NCBI GenBank assembly: GCA_022447555.1
Contig: JAKVBF010000009.1
Location: forward strand, 62,001-126,000
Direction of reading: 5' to 3'
DNA length: 64,000 nt
From: Mariniblastus sp.
GTDB taxonomy: Bacteria; Planctomycetota; Planctomycetia; Pirellulales; Pirellulaceae
In this document: in pieces, positions 9,432 to 17,987 of the stretch
How positions within the stretch are numbered: the first letter of the stretch is position 1
Layout of the letters: every line of letters starts with the position of its first letter
Translations under genes and position numbers: made by a program
Notes under the pieces: generated by a model
What the model saw: the letters and a program-made list of their open reading frames with translations, nothing else
What the model was told of the DNA's origin: nothing
Database searches by the model: none

Positions 9432-10433
9432 TTAAGCAGCTTTATTTGGGTACATTTTTAATGTCACCGGGTTATGCGAGAAATTGACCAAGTCTCGGAT
9501 TCGATAGTTCTGGCGGTGGTGCTGAGAGTAATAAATTCTAGCGGCCACTTCTCCCAGCAAACCGAGGCTGAAAAATTGGACAGCGAGGACCGCGCTGAGG
9601 ATTCCCAGCAACAAGAGAGGGTTTCCGGTCATGTCAATATTACCAATCAGCTTCATGGCCCCGGTGAGTGTTAAAGAACACAATCCCAACAACCCGGTCC
9701 ATATCCCAATCATGCCAAACAATTTCATTGGACTGGCGAAATATTTTTGCATATATCGGACCGTAATGAGATCTAAGATAACCCGAAACGTACGGCCAAT
9801 TCCGTATTTTGTTTCTCCGAATTGACGCGCTCGATGGTGGGTCACGACTTCGATGGAACGGGCACCCAATTGATCTGCAAGGATGGGAATGAAGCGGTGC
9901 ATTTCTCCGTACAATTCTAAGTCTTGGGCGATTTCGCAACGCATCGCTTTGAGCGTGCAACCTAAATCATGGATCGGAAATCCGGTCGCTTTCGAGATTA
10001 ACCAATTGGCAATTTTTGAGGGCAGTTTTCGAGAGAGCCATTCGTCTTGACGGTCCTTTCGCCAACCGTGCACCAAGTCGTAACCCTCATCCAATTTGGC
10101 GATCATCATTGGGATATCACGGGGATCGTTTTGTAAATCGCCGTCCATTGTAACGATGTACCGTCCGGAGGCGTGATTGATGCCGGCATTCATCGCGGCG
10201 GTTTGGCCGTAATTACGACGAAATAAAACAAGTTTGACGCGATCGTCTGCAGCGATGTGCTTGAGCTGTTGAACGGTTCCATCATTGGATCCGTCATCCA
10301 CAATGACGAGCTCATAATCATTTTCCATCGGATCCAGTGCGTCGCATATTTCACGATAAAGCAATTCGACATTTTCATTCTCCTGATAAACCGGGACAAC
10401 GACGGAAACCGTGGGTTTTCTAAGATGGGACAT
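9432..10433 (-). CDS. Membrane GT2 glycosyltransferase (GtrB/ArnC/DPMS-like)
   Basis: A 333-residue family 2 glycosyltransferase of the type that loads a sugar onto undecaprenyl phosphate. The catalytic domain covers residues about 8-230, with VVVPVYQENENVE, VDDGSNDGT and TMDGDLQNDP (DxD metal site). Two transmembrane helices lie at the C-terminus, roughly 238-262 and 272-297. The DLGCTLKAMR stretch near 157-166 is typical of this subfamily. It is convergent with the Nudix gene. It differs from the protein at 3109 by having the membrane tail. Confidence 0.9.
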   Translation of the reverse strand: MSHLRKPTVSVVVPVYQENENVELLYREICDALDPMENDYELVIVDDGSNDGTVQQLKHIAADDRVKLVLFRRNYGQTAAMNAGINHASGRYIVTMDGDLQNDPRDIPMMIAKLDEGYDLVHGWRKDRQDEWLSRKLPSKIANWLISKATGFPIHDLGCTLKAMRCEIAQDLELYGEMHRFIPILADQLGARSIEVVTHHRARQFGETKYGIGRTFRVILDLITVRYMQKYFASPMKLFGMIGIWTGLLGLCSLTLTGAMKLIGNIDMTGNPLLLLGILSAVLAVQFFSLGLLGEVAARIYYSQHHRQNYRIRDLVNFSHNPVTLKMYPNKAA

Positions 10434-10844
10434 AAGGCGCTCTTTGAATGACGTGTCGCAAGGAGTTTATTTGGTTCAATCGCAGGGCTCAACATCGAAT
10501 ATCATGGGCACGCTAGCAAAAACACTTCATTCAGACATGAATTCCAAAAACTTGATTCGAATACAGTACGTTCCGGTAATGCTCGTTCCCCTGAAATCGG
10601 GCGGTTTAACGCAGCAAAAACGAATCCCTAAAGGATCACGTTTAGATGAAACAGGTAGCTTACGAGTCGGCAAAATTCATCTCGCAGCGCGATGATACAA
10701 TGTTGAAGGAACTCGATTCGGCCGAGTCAGAAGTGGCGGCTTTAGCGATTGGCCTGTCAAACATTTTGGTTTGAGTTGTAGCAAGGATCTTTTGTAGGTC
10801 TGAGACAGCTTAGAAAAGAGTTCCTGTTTGGGATGGGCTCAAAA
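10434..10844. other. Intergenic region with no supported gene
   Basis: About 410 bases upstream of the glycosyltransferase gene and downstream of the terminator at 10845. A 94-codon plus-strand frame (10411-10695) overlaps the glycosyltransferase start and has no recognisable translation. The 10434-10500 part probably holds the promoter of that gene. Nothing else is evident. Confidence 0.35.
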
Positions 10845-10873
10845 AAAAACCCGCGATTGGAACGCGGGTTTTT
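10845..10873. terminator. Bidirectional intrinsic terminator
   Basis: A perfect CCCGCG/CGCGGG stem (10850-10855 and 10863-10868) extends through A-runs and T-runs on both flanks around a 7-base loop. On the minus strand it follows the stop of the small protein gene at 10898 and is followed by at least nine T residues. The plus strand also has a T-run, so it could act both ways. Confidence 0.8.
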
Positions 10874-10897
10874 CGAGTTGCGAAACCGGAAGTCAGA

Positions 10898-11176
10898 TTA
10901 TGCTGAAATCATTAGGCCTTCGCGTTTGGCGATTTCAAGAGTGACGTTTTCCATCTTGCCAGCCTCTTTGATTTTAGACTCTAAGAATTCTTGGCCGGTT
11001 TTGGTGTGAACGCCAATAGCTCGCGTCACCGTGTTCGTATCGGGACATAAAAACGAGATTTTGTTGGGGGTGATGGACTTGATCTCAACCTCATTCTTCT
11101 CGATTGCATAAGCCACCAAGAATTGAATGTGACGGTTGTTCTCTTCGTCCTCCCATGTGGCGATCATACTATTCAT
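10898..11176 (-). CDS. Small conserved-looking protein of unknown function
   Basis: A 92-residue soluble protein with no signal peptide or membrane segment. GGAG stands 7 bases before the ATG, and a strong intrinsic terminator lies 25 bases after the stop, so it is a well-bounded single-gene transcript. The sequence alternates beta-like segments (HIQFLVAYAIEK, VEIKSITPNKISFLC, TRAIGVHTKTG) with a final charged helix, suggesting a small alpha/beta fold. I do not recognise a named family. Confidence 0.75.
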   Translation of the reverse strand: MNSMIATWEDEENNRHIQFLVAYAIEKNEVEIKSITPNKISFLCPDTNTVTRAIGVHTKTGQEFLESKIKEAGKMENVTLEIAKREGLMISA

Positions 11177-11786
11177 CGTATTACTCCAAATGCCTTATGT
11201 TTTATTTCAGGGGCCTCGCCCTGTTTTCTTGAAACGGTGTTAAAACGGTCGAACTCCGAGTTGTAGTTGAACAATCGGAAAAGTAAGGCCCGAATTTTGA
11301 CGAAATTCCGACAAATAATCCTAAAAAGCAAATGAAAGATTGCCTCCGAGATTGGTAGGGAAACCGCTTTTGAGTGGGACTTCATAACAAATCGATTTAT
11401 GGTTTCGTTAAGGGGTTCAAATGGCGTCATAAGTCTCATTAATCAACACTTTGAGAAACTTCAGAAACTCCTTGAAAATGGAACGAAATGCTCTTTTTTA
11501 ATAGAAACCTATGTTTCTCCCAAAGCTTGAATCGGGTTTTAAGGCTTCTGGGCGTGTGATTGAGAGCTGGAATACCCCTTTTACCCGCAATAGCAACACC
11601 CCCACAGGGCTAGTCGTGAATTGATCGGGAAGCGAGTTGCGAGGGTGCGCTCGAGCCATTGGAGTTCTGTTTTTATGCAAGATGGACTCGCCTTGGCAGA
11701 GAAGTGCGCACCTTTGCTTTTTGGGAAAATTAAAGGTATTTTGCGGCGTAGATTTTTGATCCTTGAGTGATGACTGGAGCCCTTTG
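11177..11786. other. Long intergenic region between divergent genes
   Basis: About 610 bases between the small protein gene (minus) and the M49-like peptidase gene (plus). Several 60-120 codon frames cross it, but none has both a ribosome binding site and protein-like composition. The minus-strand frame 11498-11872 also runs into the peptidase gene and is rejected. Promoters for both neighbours must lie here. No structured RNA was recognised. Confidence 0.35.
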
Positions 11787-13595
11787 ATGCGCCCAAGAGG
11801 TACTTTTTTTGTGGTCAGTTTGTCTCTGATGAATTTACTCCTGTGGCTCCAGCCGGCTACGGCGCAAGACAAGCCAAATCTGACCCAGTACGAAACCGTG
11901 AAATTGACGGCTGACTTGACTCACTTGACCGACAACCAGCGTGAGATGATTGTACTGATGATCCAAGCTGCCGAGGCGATGGACGAATGTTTCTGGATAC
12001 AAGCCTATGGTGATCGTCAGTCACTGATTGATGGGATCAGGGACTCCAAATTAAAGGGTTTTGCCGAGATTAATTATGGTCCATGGAACCGACTAGATGG
12101 AAACCAACCATTCATCTCTGGATTTTCGAGTAAACCGTTGGGGGCGAATCTGTATCCTGCCGACCTGACGGTTGAGGAATTTAACGAACATCTCCGACAA
12201 TTCCCAAACGATACGGATGCGTTCAAAAGTCTTTACACATTCATTCGTCGAGATGAGGAAAATCGCTTGTTCGCTGTGCCTTACAGCCGAGCCTTTCAAA
12301 CGGAATTTTCTTTGGCGGCAAACAAATTGAGAGAGGCAGCCAAATTAGCGGAAGAACCAGGGCTGAAAGCTTATTTAATCTCGCGCGCCGATGCGCTGAT
12401 GTCGGATGAGTATCGGGAAAGTGACATGCTTTGGATGGATATGAAGGACAACGCTCTGGATATTGTGATAGGCCCCATCGAAAATTACGAGGATCAGTTG
12501 AATGGTTACAAGGCTGCTTGTGAGAGTTACGTGTTGGTCAAAGATATGAGCTGGAGTGGGCGGCTTAAGAAATATGCGGCGATGTTGCCAGCACTGCAAA
12601 AGGGATTACCGGTACCTGAGGAATATAAACAAGAGTCACCCGGTACGAACTCTGATTTGAATGCCTATGACGTTATTTATTATTCAGGTGATTGCAACGC
12701 GGGTTCAAAGACAATTGCGATCAATTTGCCTAATGATGAAGAGGTGCAGTTGAAAAAAGGTTCTCGTCGCCTGCAGCTCAAAAATACGATGCGTGCCAAG
12801 TTTGATCTGATCCTGGTGCCCATTGCCAACTTGCTGATTACTCCAGATCAACGAAAGCATATTACGTTCAATGCTTTTTTCTCCAATACGATGTTCCATG
12901 AAGTCGCACACGGGTTGGGGATTAAAAACACAATCAATGGAAAAGGTAAGGTTCGAGAGACGCTTCGTGAAGCGGCGGGAGCGCTGGAGGAAGGGAAGGC
13001 CGATATTTTAGGTCTCTACATGGTCACGGAACTTCTCAACAGCGGCCAGCTAACCGAGGGAGCGTTAGAAGATTACTACGTCACGTTTATGGCCAGTATC
13101 TTTCGCTCGGTCCGATTCGGTGCCAGTAGCGCTCACGGCAAGGCGAATATGCTGCGGTTTAATTTCTTCAAGGAACGTGATGCTTTCACTCGGTTGGATA
13201 ATGGACAGTATCGGATCAATATTCCGGAACTTAAACTCGCAGCGACGGCGTTGACGAACAAAATACTCAAGCTTCAGGGGGACGGAGATTATAAAGGCGC
13301 TCGTACGTTCATGGATGAGATGGGATTTGTCGGGCCAGTGCTTAAAGCTGATTTGCAGCGAGTTGAACAGGCTGGTATCCCAACCGATATTGTTTTCGAG
13401 CAGGGGATCGAAACGTTGGGTTTAAAGCCCGTTTCAACGTACGAGCCCGCAAGCTATGATTTGGACGCTGTTCAGCGACGACTCGATATCGCCGTCGGCA
13501 GGGATGAGATTACCCCTGCACAGGCGGATAAGATGATCGAGGCGCTGCGGGATTTCAGCCAGAAGCAAAGGCGAAAAGAAGACGAGAACGAGTAA
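11787..13595 (+). CDS. Secreted M49-like (dipeptidyl-peptidase III family) metallopeptidase
   Basis: From ATG 11787 (GGAG 8 bases upstream) the protein has 602 residues and starts with a clear signal peptide ending near PATAQ. An in-frame TTG at 11763 would bury that signal and is less likely. HEVAH at about 371-375 and LEEGKAD at about 400-406 match the two zinc motifs of the M49 family (HExxGH and EExxAD), here in a five-residue HExxH form. M49 enzymes remove dipeptides from peptide N-termini. Bacterial members of this branch are often labelled Zn-dependent hydrolase. Export suggests peptide scavenging in the periplasm or outside. Confidence 0.82.
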   Translation: MRPRGTFFVVSLSLMNLLLWLQPATAQDKPNLTQYETVKLTADLTHLTDNQREMIVLMIQAAEAMDECFWIQAYGDRQSLIDGIRDSKLKGFAEINYGPWNRLDGNQPFISGFSSKPLGANLYPADLTVEEFNEHLRQFPNDTDAFKSLYTFIRRDEENRLFAVPYSRAFQTEFSLAANKLREAAKLAEEPGLKAYLISRADALMSDEYRESDMLWMDMKDNALDIVIGPIENYEDQLNGYKAACESYVLVKDMSWSGRLKKYAAMLPALQKGLPVPEEYKQESPGTNSDLNAYDVIYYSGDCNAGSKTIAINLPNDEEVQLKKGSRRLQLKNTMRAKFDLILVPIANLLITPDQRKHITFNAFFSNTMFHEVAHGLGIKNTINGKGKVRETLREAAGALEEGKADILGLYMVTELLNSGQLTEGALEDYYVTFMASIFRSVRFGASSAHGKANMLRFNFFKERDAFTRLDNGQYRINIPELKLAATALTNKILKLQGDGDYKGARTFMDEMGFVGPVLKADLQRVEQAGIPTDIVFEQGIETLGLKPVSTYEPASYDLDAVQRRLDIAVGRDEITPAQADKMIEALRDFSQKQRRKEDENE

Positions 13596-13785
13596 GATTG
13601 GGGCATCTTATTCCAAGGTCTACTTACAGGAAAACTGAATCTTTTATTGGGTTGGATAGATCAACCGCTGAGTGGAAAGCCCTGCTCGGTTAGTTTAAAA
13701 GACGCGAGACAGGCTATTTAAGATTCACAAGCTGTGATGATCTTCCCGATTTTTTGGGTGTCTGGGGGCGTTATTGGCACTTGGA

Positions 13786-15222
13786 TCAGTCGTCCGTTGA
13801 CCCCGTTGGCATGGAATGGTGCCAATGGATGACATCCCGAGAGAGTTGCTCCGACACCACTGGTTCGGAAGAGGCGAGATTTTTCGATTCGGTAGGATCT
13901 AGAGTGATGTCGTAAAGCTGGATTCGCTTGCCATCGTAATCGCATAGCAGTTTCCATCGTCCCTGACGGACCGCCAGATCCGGTAGGTTTTGAAAACCAT
14001 AAAAGCTTTTCCTGTCTGGGGGCCGGCTGAAATAAAGGGGGGCTTGGCGGGACGCTTTGGAATTTCCCAAAAGCGTGGACAGTACGTTTTCGCCATCGGT
14101 CGGCTGTTTGTCTGAAGGTTTGCTGGCCGTCAGTTTTAATAGTGAAGGTGCTAGGTCCATCGCTGAAAAAATCGAACGATCGTTGATCGAACCACAGGAG
14201 CTTTCCTTCATCAATCCAGGACCCCAAGCGATCAGGGATGAACGGATTCCCCCTTCATACAAATGTGTCTTAAAGCCTTTCAATCCTCCCGTTTGGCCAG
14301 CGCCCTGTTCGGGACCATTGTCTGAACAGATCAAGATCAGCGTGTTGTCACGCAACGTCTCATCGGACCGGATGAATTCAAAGAGTCTGGAAAATTGTTG
14401 ATCCATTTCTTCCAGAACGGCCAGATAGAGTTCTCGTTTATTGTTGGTTTTTTTGATCCGCTCATACGACGGCCAGAATGGACTATGGACGTCGTCGGGC
14501 CAGACATTGACATAGAACGGCTTGCCGGCTTTTTGCGCTTTTTTCATAAATGGAATGGCCGCATCGATAAACCCGCCCGTGATTTCTGATCGCTGCATCC
14601 AGGTCACAGGTTCTCCTAGATTAACCGCCTTGCCCCAGATTTGACCTTTCCTCCCCTCCTTGTTGATCGTTAAAGGAAGTAGCTTGGGCCCCATGCCTTC
14701 AAAATTGGTGAGCGATTCATCGAACCCGTATTCCGAAATGAGTGGTGCATCGTCGACGTCGCGTTGACCTCCCATGTGCCATTTGCCGAAATGGCCCGTG
14801 GCATATCCGGCTTGTTGCAGAGTGCGTGCCAGCATCGGGGCCTGTGGGTCTAGCCAGTTTGCCATCCCCCGTGTTTTATTTTTTTCACGGAAGGCCAGAT
14901 AAGACGTAATCTGCCAACGCTGTGGATAGGTACCTGTAGAGATCGCTACGCGCGAGGGTGAGCAGATCGGGGAGTTGACATAAAATTGCTTGAAGGCAAT
15001 CCCCTCCTTTGCCAGCTGATCAATGTTGGGGGTTTCGGCATCCGGATTTCCAAAGCAAGAAAAATCGCCCCAACCCATGTCATCGATGAAAATAAGAATG
15101 ATGTTGGGTGGGGATGTGGATTCGAACGAGAAGAGGGTGCTCGGCGTTACCCCGCTAAGAGCAACAAGCAATATTAGTAAAAAGTAACATCTTGGTATTA
15201 CGAGCCAGTTTTTTGTTTTCAT
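13786..15222 (-). CDS. Exported sulfatase (formylglycine type)
   Basis: A 478-residue sulfatase with an N-terminal signal or anchor (residues about 10-30). NIILIFIDDMGWGD near 40-53 provides the two metal-binding aspartates. CSPSR at about 87-91 is the site where cysteine is converted to formylglycine, followed by GTYPQRWQ. GHFGKWHMGG near 144-153 carries catalytic lysine and histidine residues. Such enzymes release sulfate from sulfated polysaccharides, and planctomycetes carry many. The gene lies downstream of the SelW-like gene on the same strand with a gap of about 80 bases. Confidence 0.93.
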   Translation of the reverse strand: MKTKNWLVIPRCYFLLILLVALSGVTPSTLFSFESTSPPNIILIFIDDMGWGDFSCFGNPDAETPNIDQLAKEGIAFKQFYVNSPICSPSRVAISTGTYPQRWQITSYLAFREKNKTRGMANWLDPQAPMLARTLQQAGYATGHFGKWHMGGQRDVDDAPLISEYGFDESLTNFEGMGPKLLPLTINKEGRKGQIWGKAVNLGEPVTWMQRSEITGGFIDAAIPFMKKAQKAGKPFYVNVWPDDVHSPFWPSYERIKKTNNKRELYLAVLEEMDQQFSRLFEFIRSDETLRDNTLILICSDNGPEQGAGQTGGLKGFKTHLYEGGIRSSLIAWGPGLMKESSCGSINDRSIFSAMDLAPSLLKLTASKPSDKQPTDGENVLSTLLGNSKASRQAPLYFSRPPDRKSFYGFQNLPDLAVRQGRWKLLCDYDGKRIQLYDITLDPTESKNLASSEPVVSEQLSRDVIHWHHSMPTGSTDD

Positions 15223-15301
15223 TGCGGAAAGCCAAGCGTTGTTGCTGACAGGGAAAGGGTGAGACCGATATGTTATTGTTGTAACACATTTGCTGTAACG
15301 G

Positions 15302-15562
15302 TTAGTCCACGGGATACTGCGATGTTAGAATAGCCCGAATCACTTCCCGATCAGAAGGCCAATGTTTTTTCATGATCATGGCAAGCAAACCTCCTTTTCG
15401 TGAAATGACCTTCTTTTCGTCAACCAACACATCGAATTGACCTCGTGAACCGGTCTCGATGACAGGCTCCTGATCCAGCTCTTTTCGAATCGCGGCAGCG
15501 TAACTCGCTACCTTCGAGATATAGTCTTTTCATATGGGGCAGTGAATGATTTTGATTGTCAT
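15302..15562 (-). CDS. SelW/Rdx-family selenoprotein with in-frame UGA (Sec) codon
   Basis: Read on the minus strand from ATG 15562-15560, the frame gives MTIKIIHCPI, then TGA at 15532-15530, then KDYISKVASYAAAIRK onward to TAA at 15304-15302: 86 residues if UGA is selenocysteine. The order C-x-x-U near the N-terminus, then a helix, then ETGSRGQFDVLVDEKKVISRKGG, then a C-terminal helix matches SelT/SelW/SelH (Rdx) thioredoxin-fold proteins. There the CxxU or CxxC pair is the redox centre and GxFEV-like strands follow. UGA falls exactly at the U position, and the frame stays open for 75 codons beyond. AGGA lies 9 bases before the ATG. A hairpin follows the UGA. A nonsense-mutated CxxC gene is the alternative. 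Confidence 0.85.
15501..15521 (-). promoter_or_regulatory. Candidate bacterial SECIS hairpin
   Basis: Immediately downstream of the UGA in the SelW-like gene the mRNA can fold CTCG with CGAG around a 7-base loop AAGGUAG. The stem extends by two A-U pairs after a U-U mismatch. The loop lies 16-22 bases after the UGA, with its GG pair at 18-19. This is inside the distance known for bacterial SECIS elements, which need a small apical loop containing an early G for SelB binding. The stem is short and the G is third in the loop, so the fit is good but not perfect. Confidence 0.6.
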
Positions 15563-15806
15563 GGATGGTAGTCCTATCGATAAGAATGACTCGTTTGCTT
15601 TGTGCAAAAAGGGGGGGGCGTTTCTCAAAACACGTTATGAGCTTGAAATTGCTACGTTGGTTCGATGTTTTACGAGCGGTGTTTTACAAGGACCGTCAAC
15701 AAGACACTGGCAAACGCCCAGTATCGAGTCAGGACCGTATAAATAAAAAAAAGAAATCATTGGCTCTATGCACCTAAGCATTGCGCGTAAAGCAAGGCGA
15801 TAATTC

Positions 15807-16577
15807 TTACTTACTACGCGAATGCGAAAAAAGCCAGGCGTAGACGCCATCCAATTTCTTGACCTCACCTGGAGCGGTGCCGTGGTTAGCGCCTTCGAAA
15901 AAGGTTGTTTTAATATCGGTCGAACCCAAGTCCTTAAGAGCTCGTTGCATAGCGATTATTCCCTCCACTCGGGGTTTCGAATCGTTCGTTCCTACCATCG
16001 CCCAGATCGGTAATTGGATCATCCCTTCAATGCGGGAGAGATCGGGGATAAAGCCTTTCGGAATAATGGCCGCGAAACGTTCTGGTGAGTGCATGGCCCA
16101 TTCCCAAGTCCCTTTTCCGCCCATACTGTAACCGACGCAATAGATGCGGTTTGGATCGATGGATGGGTTCGTTTTTAGAACGTGGTCTAGCATCTTGTTG
16201 AGCGAGGCAGGATCCCAGTGGCCTTCACTCTGGGGTACCAGGATACTGGTGATCGGCTGTCCGGGTTTCGCGAACCTTTTGACGTCTCCCGTCCATCTGG
16301 CCCGTTCGAGAGTGCGTTTGGATCCTCCCGATCCGTGGAGAAAGATCACCAACGGTTTTTTCTCGTTCAACGTTTTTACCGGAAGATAAAGAAGTGCGCG
16401 CGGGTTGAGACGTTCGAACGCTACGGCGATCTTGTCAGGAACGGTGATCACTTCGAGTCGAAGGTTCCCCCGGATGTCATTAAGCTTGTTCTGGGATTGC
16501 CCCTCGGAGGAACCGCTCAGGCAGAGACTGCACAGAACGAAGGAAAACGAAAGTGAATACCGGCTAGGTGCATTCAT
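15807..16577 (-). CDS. Secreted alpha/beta hydrolase (PHB-depolymerase/esterase-like)
   Basis: A 256-residue exported protein with a signal peptide (about residues 1-27, ending near SEGQS). Residues 75-84 (VIFLHGSGG) form the oxyanion region. YSMGGKGTWEWA near 149-160 is the nucleophile elbow of the LpqC/poly(3-hydroxybutyrate) depolymerase-like and prolyl-oligopeptidase-like group. GTNDSKPR near 196-203 supplies the acid and ANHGT near 231-235 the histidine. AGGAA precedes the ATG. The substrate is probably an ester such as an acetylated or feruloylated polysaccharide. The SelW-like gene lies 244 bases downstream. Confidence 0.87.
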   Translation of the reverse strand: MNAPSRYSLSFSFVLCSLCLSGSSEGQSQNKLNDIRGNLRLEVITVPDKIAVAFERLNPRALLYLPVKTLNEKKPLVIFLHGSGGSKRTLERARWTGDVKRFAKPGQPITSILVPQSEGHWDPASLNKMLDHVLKTNPSIDPNRIYCVGYSMGGKGTWEWAMHSPERFAAIIPKGFIPDLSRIEGMIQLPIWAMVGTNDSKPRVEGIIAMQRALKDLGSTDIKTTFFEGANHGTAPGEVKKLDGVYAWLFSHSRSK

Positions 16578-16646
16578 GGGCGCTATTCCTGTGTTTCCTA
16601 GGTTGCTTTTTACGACCTGAGATAAATGGGGGCAGCTGAAACCATG

Positions 16647-17711
16647 TTACGCGGAAAAGACGGGTAGATAGTTAAGCGGCATCTGCAAAATAATACAGGC
16701 CATCGCCGCGCCGTACTCAGGGCCCGCTTCACTGGATCCCCATGATCCGTCACCGGCCTGAGTCTTGATCAGCTGGTCACGTATCGCCGGGTACCATTCG
16801 TTCCAGTATTCCCCGCCCGCGTGCCACATTGCTTGGACCGCGTAATAGTTGGAATAGAAATAGTGGCCGCCACTTTGCAGCCCGGAGGGTTTGAACTTTT
16901 TGAGGTACTTAAGCGCGGTTTCGACTTGCTGCCCCTCGTAGATGCCGGCGCTATACATCGAAGTGACGCCCGCGGCCGTCATGGCAAACGTCGAATGGCC
17001 ACCGCGAAGGGTGTACCGAAAACTGCCGTTTTTGTTTTGGCTTTTTTTGACGTAATCGATGCATTTTTTACGAACTTCATCAGGGACGTCGATACCCGTG
17101 TCGCGGGCGCCTCGCAAACCCATGATTTGACAAACGGTGATGGACAGATCAGCGTCGCTCTTTCGAGGTTGGTAACGCCAGCCACCAACATCGTTTTGAC
17201 ATTTGCAGGTCAAGTCGACCGCCATCCGGAGCTTTTCACCTATTTCAGATTTACGGGTCATGCCATAAGCCTGAGACAGAAATAGCATGCTGAAACCATG
17301 CCCATACATATTTTCATGGGCCGTATTGTCGCGGCGGGCGATGTAGCCCGTTTCACGGACGTTATTTAGAATGAACTCAACGCATAGATCGATCGTCTTG
17401 CCATATTTCCCAAAGCCCGGTGCGTGGCCACCACACATAAAGGCAAGCCCAGAAAGCGAACAGGTGGCGACTCCAGCGGAAAGCCCGGAATTGCCAAAGG
17501 CACCCCGATTTCGGCCTGATTTGACTTGGCGTCGATGAAGAAAACTGAGAGCACGCTCAACGGCCGAACGTGCCTCGGGGGTGATTAGTTGGGCCGGCGT
17601 TTTCTCGTTTTTAGATCCCTTGCGGTCACGCCCCATCGCGGCAGAAACGCCAAGAAAAGGGGCACAGCCCATCCCCATGGCCAGTTGGTTGAATTTGCGT
17701 CGGTCCATCAT
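16647..17711 (-). CDS. Tat-exported prenyltransferase/squalene-cyclase-repeat protein
   Basis: The frame opens at 17768, but starting at the internal ATG 17711 puts DRRKFNQLA at the very N-terminus, a twin-arginine signal (RR-x-F), giving 354 residues. The mature part is built of alpha-helical repeats of the squalene-cyclase/prenyltransferase type. Recurrent GGW/GSF/GSWG motifs (VGGWRYQP, NGSFRYTLRGGHS, DGSWGSSEAG) alternate with hydrophobic helices. Planctomycetes carry many such proteins of unknown role. There is no DxDD motif, so cyclase activity is unlikely. The gene is divergent from transketolase. Confidence 0.8.
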   Translation of the reverse strand: MMDRRKFNQLAMGMGCAPFLGVSAAMGRDRKGSKNEKTPAQLITPEARSAVERALSFLHRRQVKSGRNRGAFGNSGLSAGVATCSLSGLAFMCGGHAPGFGKYGKTIDLCVEFILNNVRETGYIARRDNTAHENMYGHGFSMLFLSQAYGMTRKSEIGEKLRMAVDLTCKCQNDVGGWRYQPRKSDADLSITVCQIMGLRGARDTGIDVPDEVRKKCIDYVKKSQNKNGSFRYTLRGGHSTFAMTAAGVTSMYSAGIYEGQQVETALKYLKKFKPSGLQSGGHYFYSNYYAVQAMWHAGGEYWNEWYPAIRDQLIKTQAGDGSWGSSEAGPEYGAAMACIILQMPLNYLPVFSA

Positions 17712-17987
17712 GCCTACCAGTCTAAATCCACGTAATCGCCCCGTTTTCATACTAGATGATAGCTGCATCCGCTAAATCGGTCAAAACGTCTCCCTTATTC
17801 GGAGCTTTCCCTCATTAGCGGTTGCCGAATGAGGGCTAATTGACCCGCTTATTAAACCGTTGATAATCAGCATTATGACGACCTAAGAAACCTGCCAGGC
17901 CGAGCTTTTTCGATGCTTGAGCCGGTTATCTTTGAAAAAAGAGGTCCGATCGTCTCATTGACTATAACAATACCTTAAAGGTTCCCT

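Noticed and set aside
10411-10695. 94-codon plus-strand frame
   Set aside because: It overlaps the start of the minus-strand glycosyltransferase gene and has no recognisable protein features.
11498-11872. 124-codon minus-strand frame upstream of the M49-like gene
   Set aside because: It overlaps the signal-peptide coding part of the peptidase on the other strand and has no start signal.
15530-15532. The TGA read as an ordinary stop or inactivating mutation
   Set aside because: It falls exactly on the U of CxxU, the frame continues intact to a normal end, and a hairpin follows; a pseudogene remains possible but is less likely.
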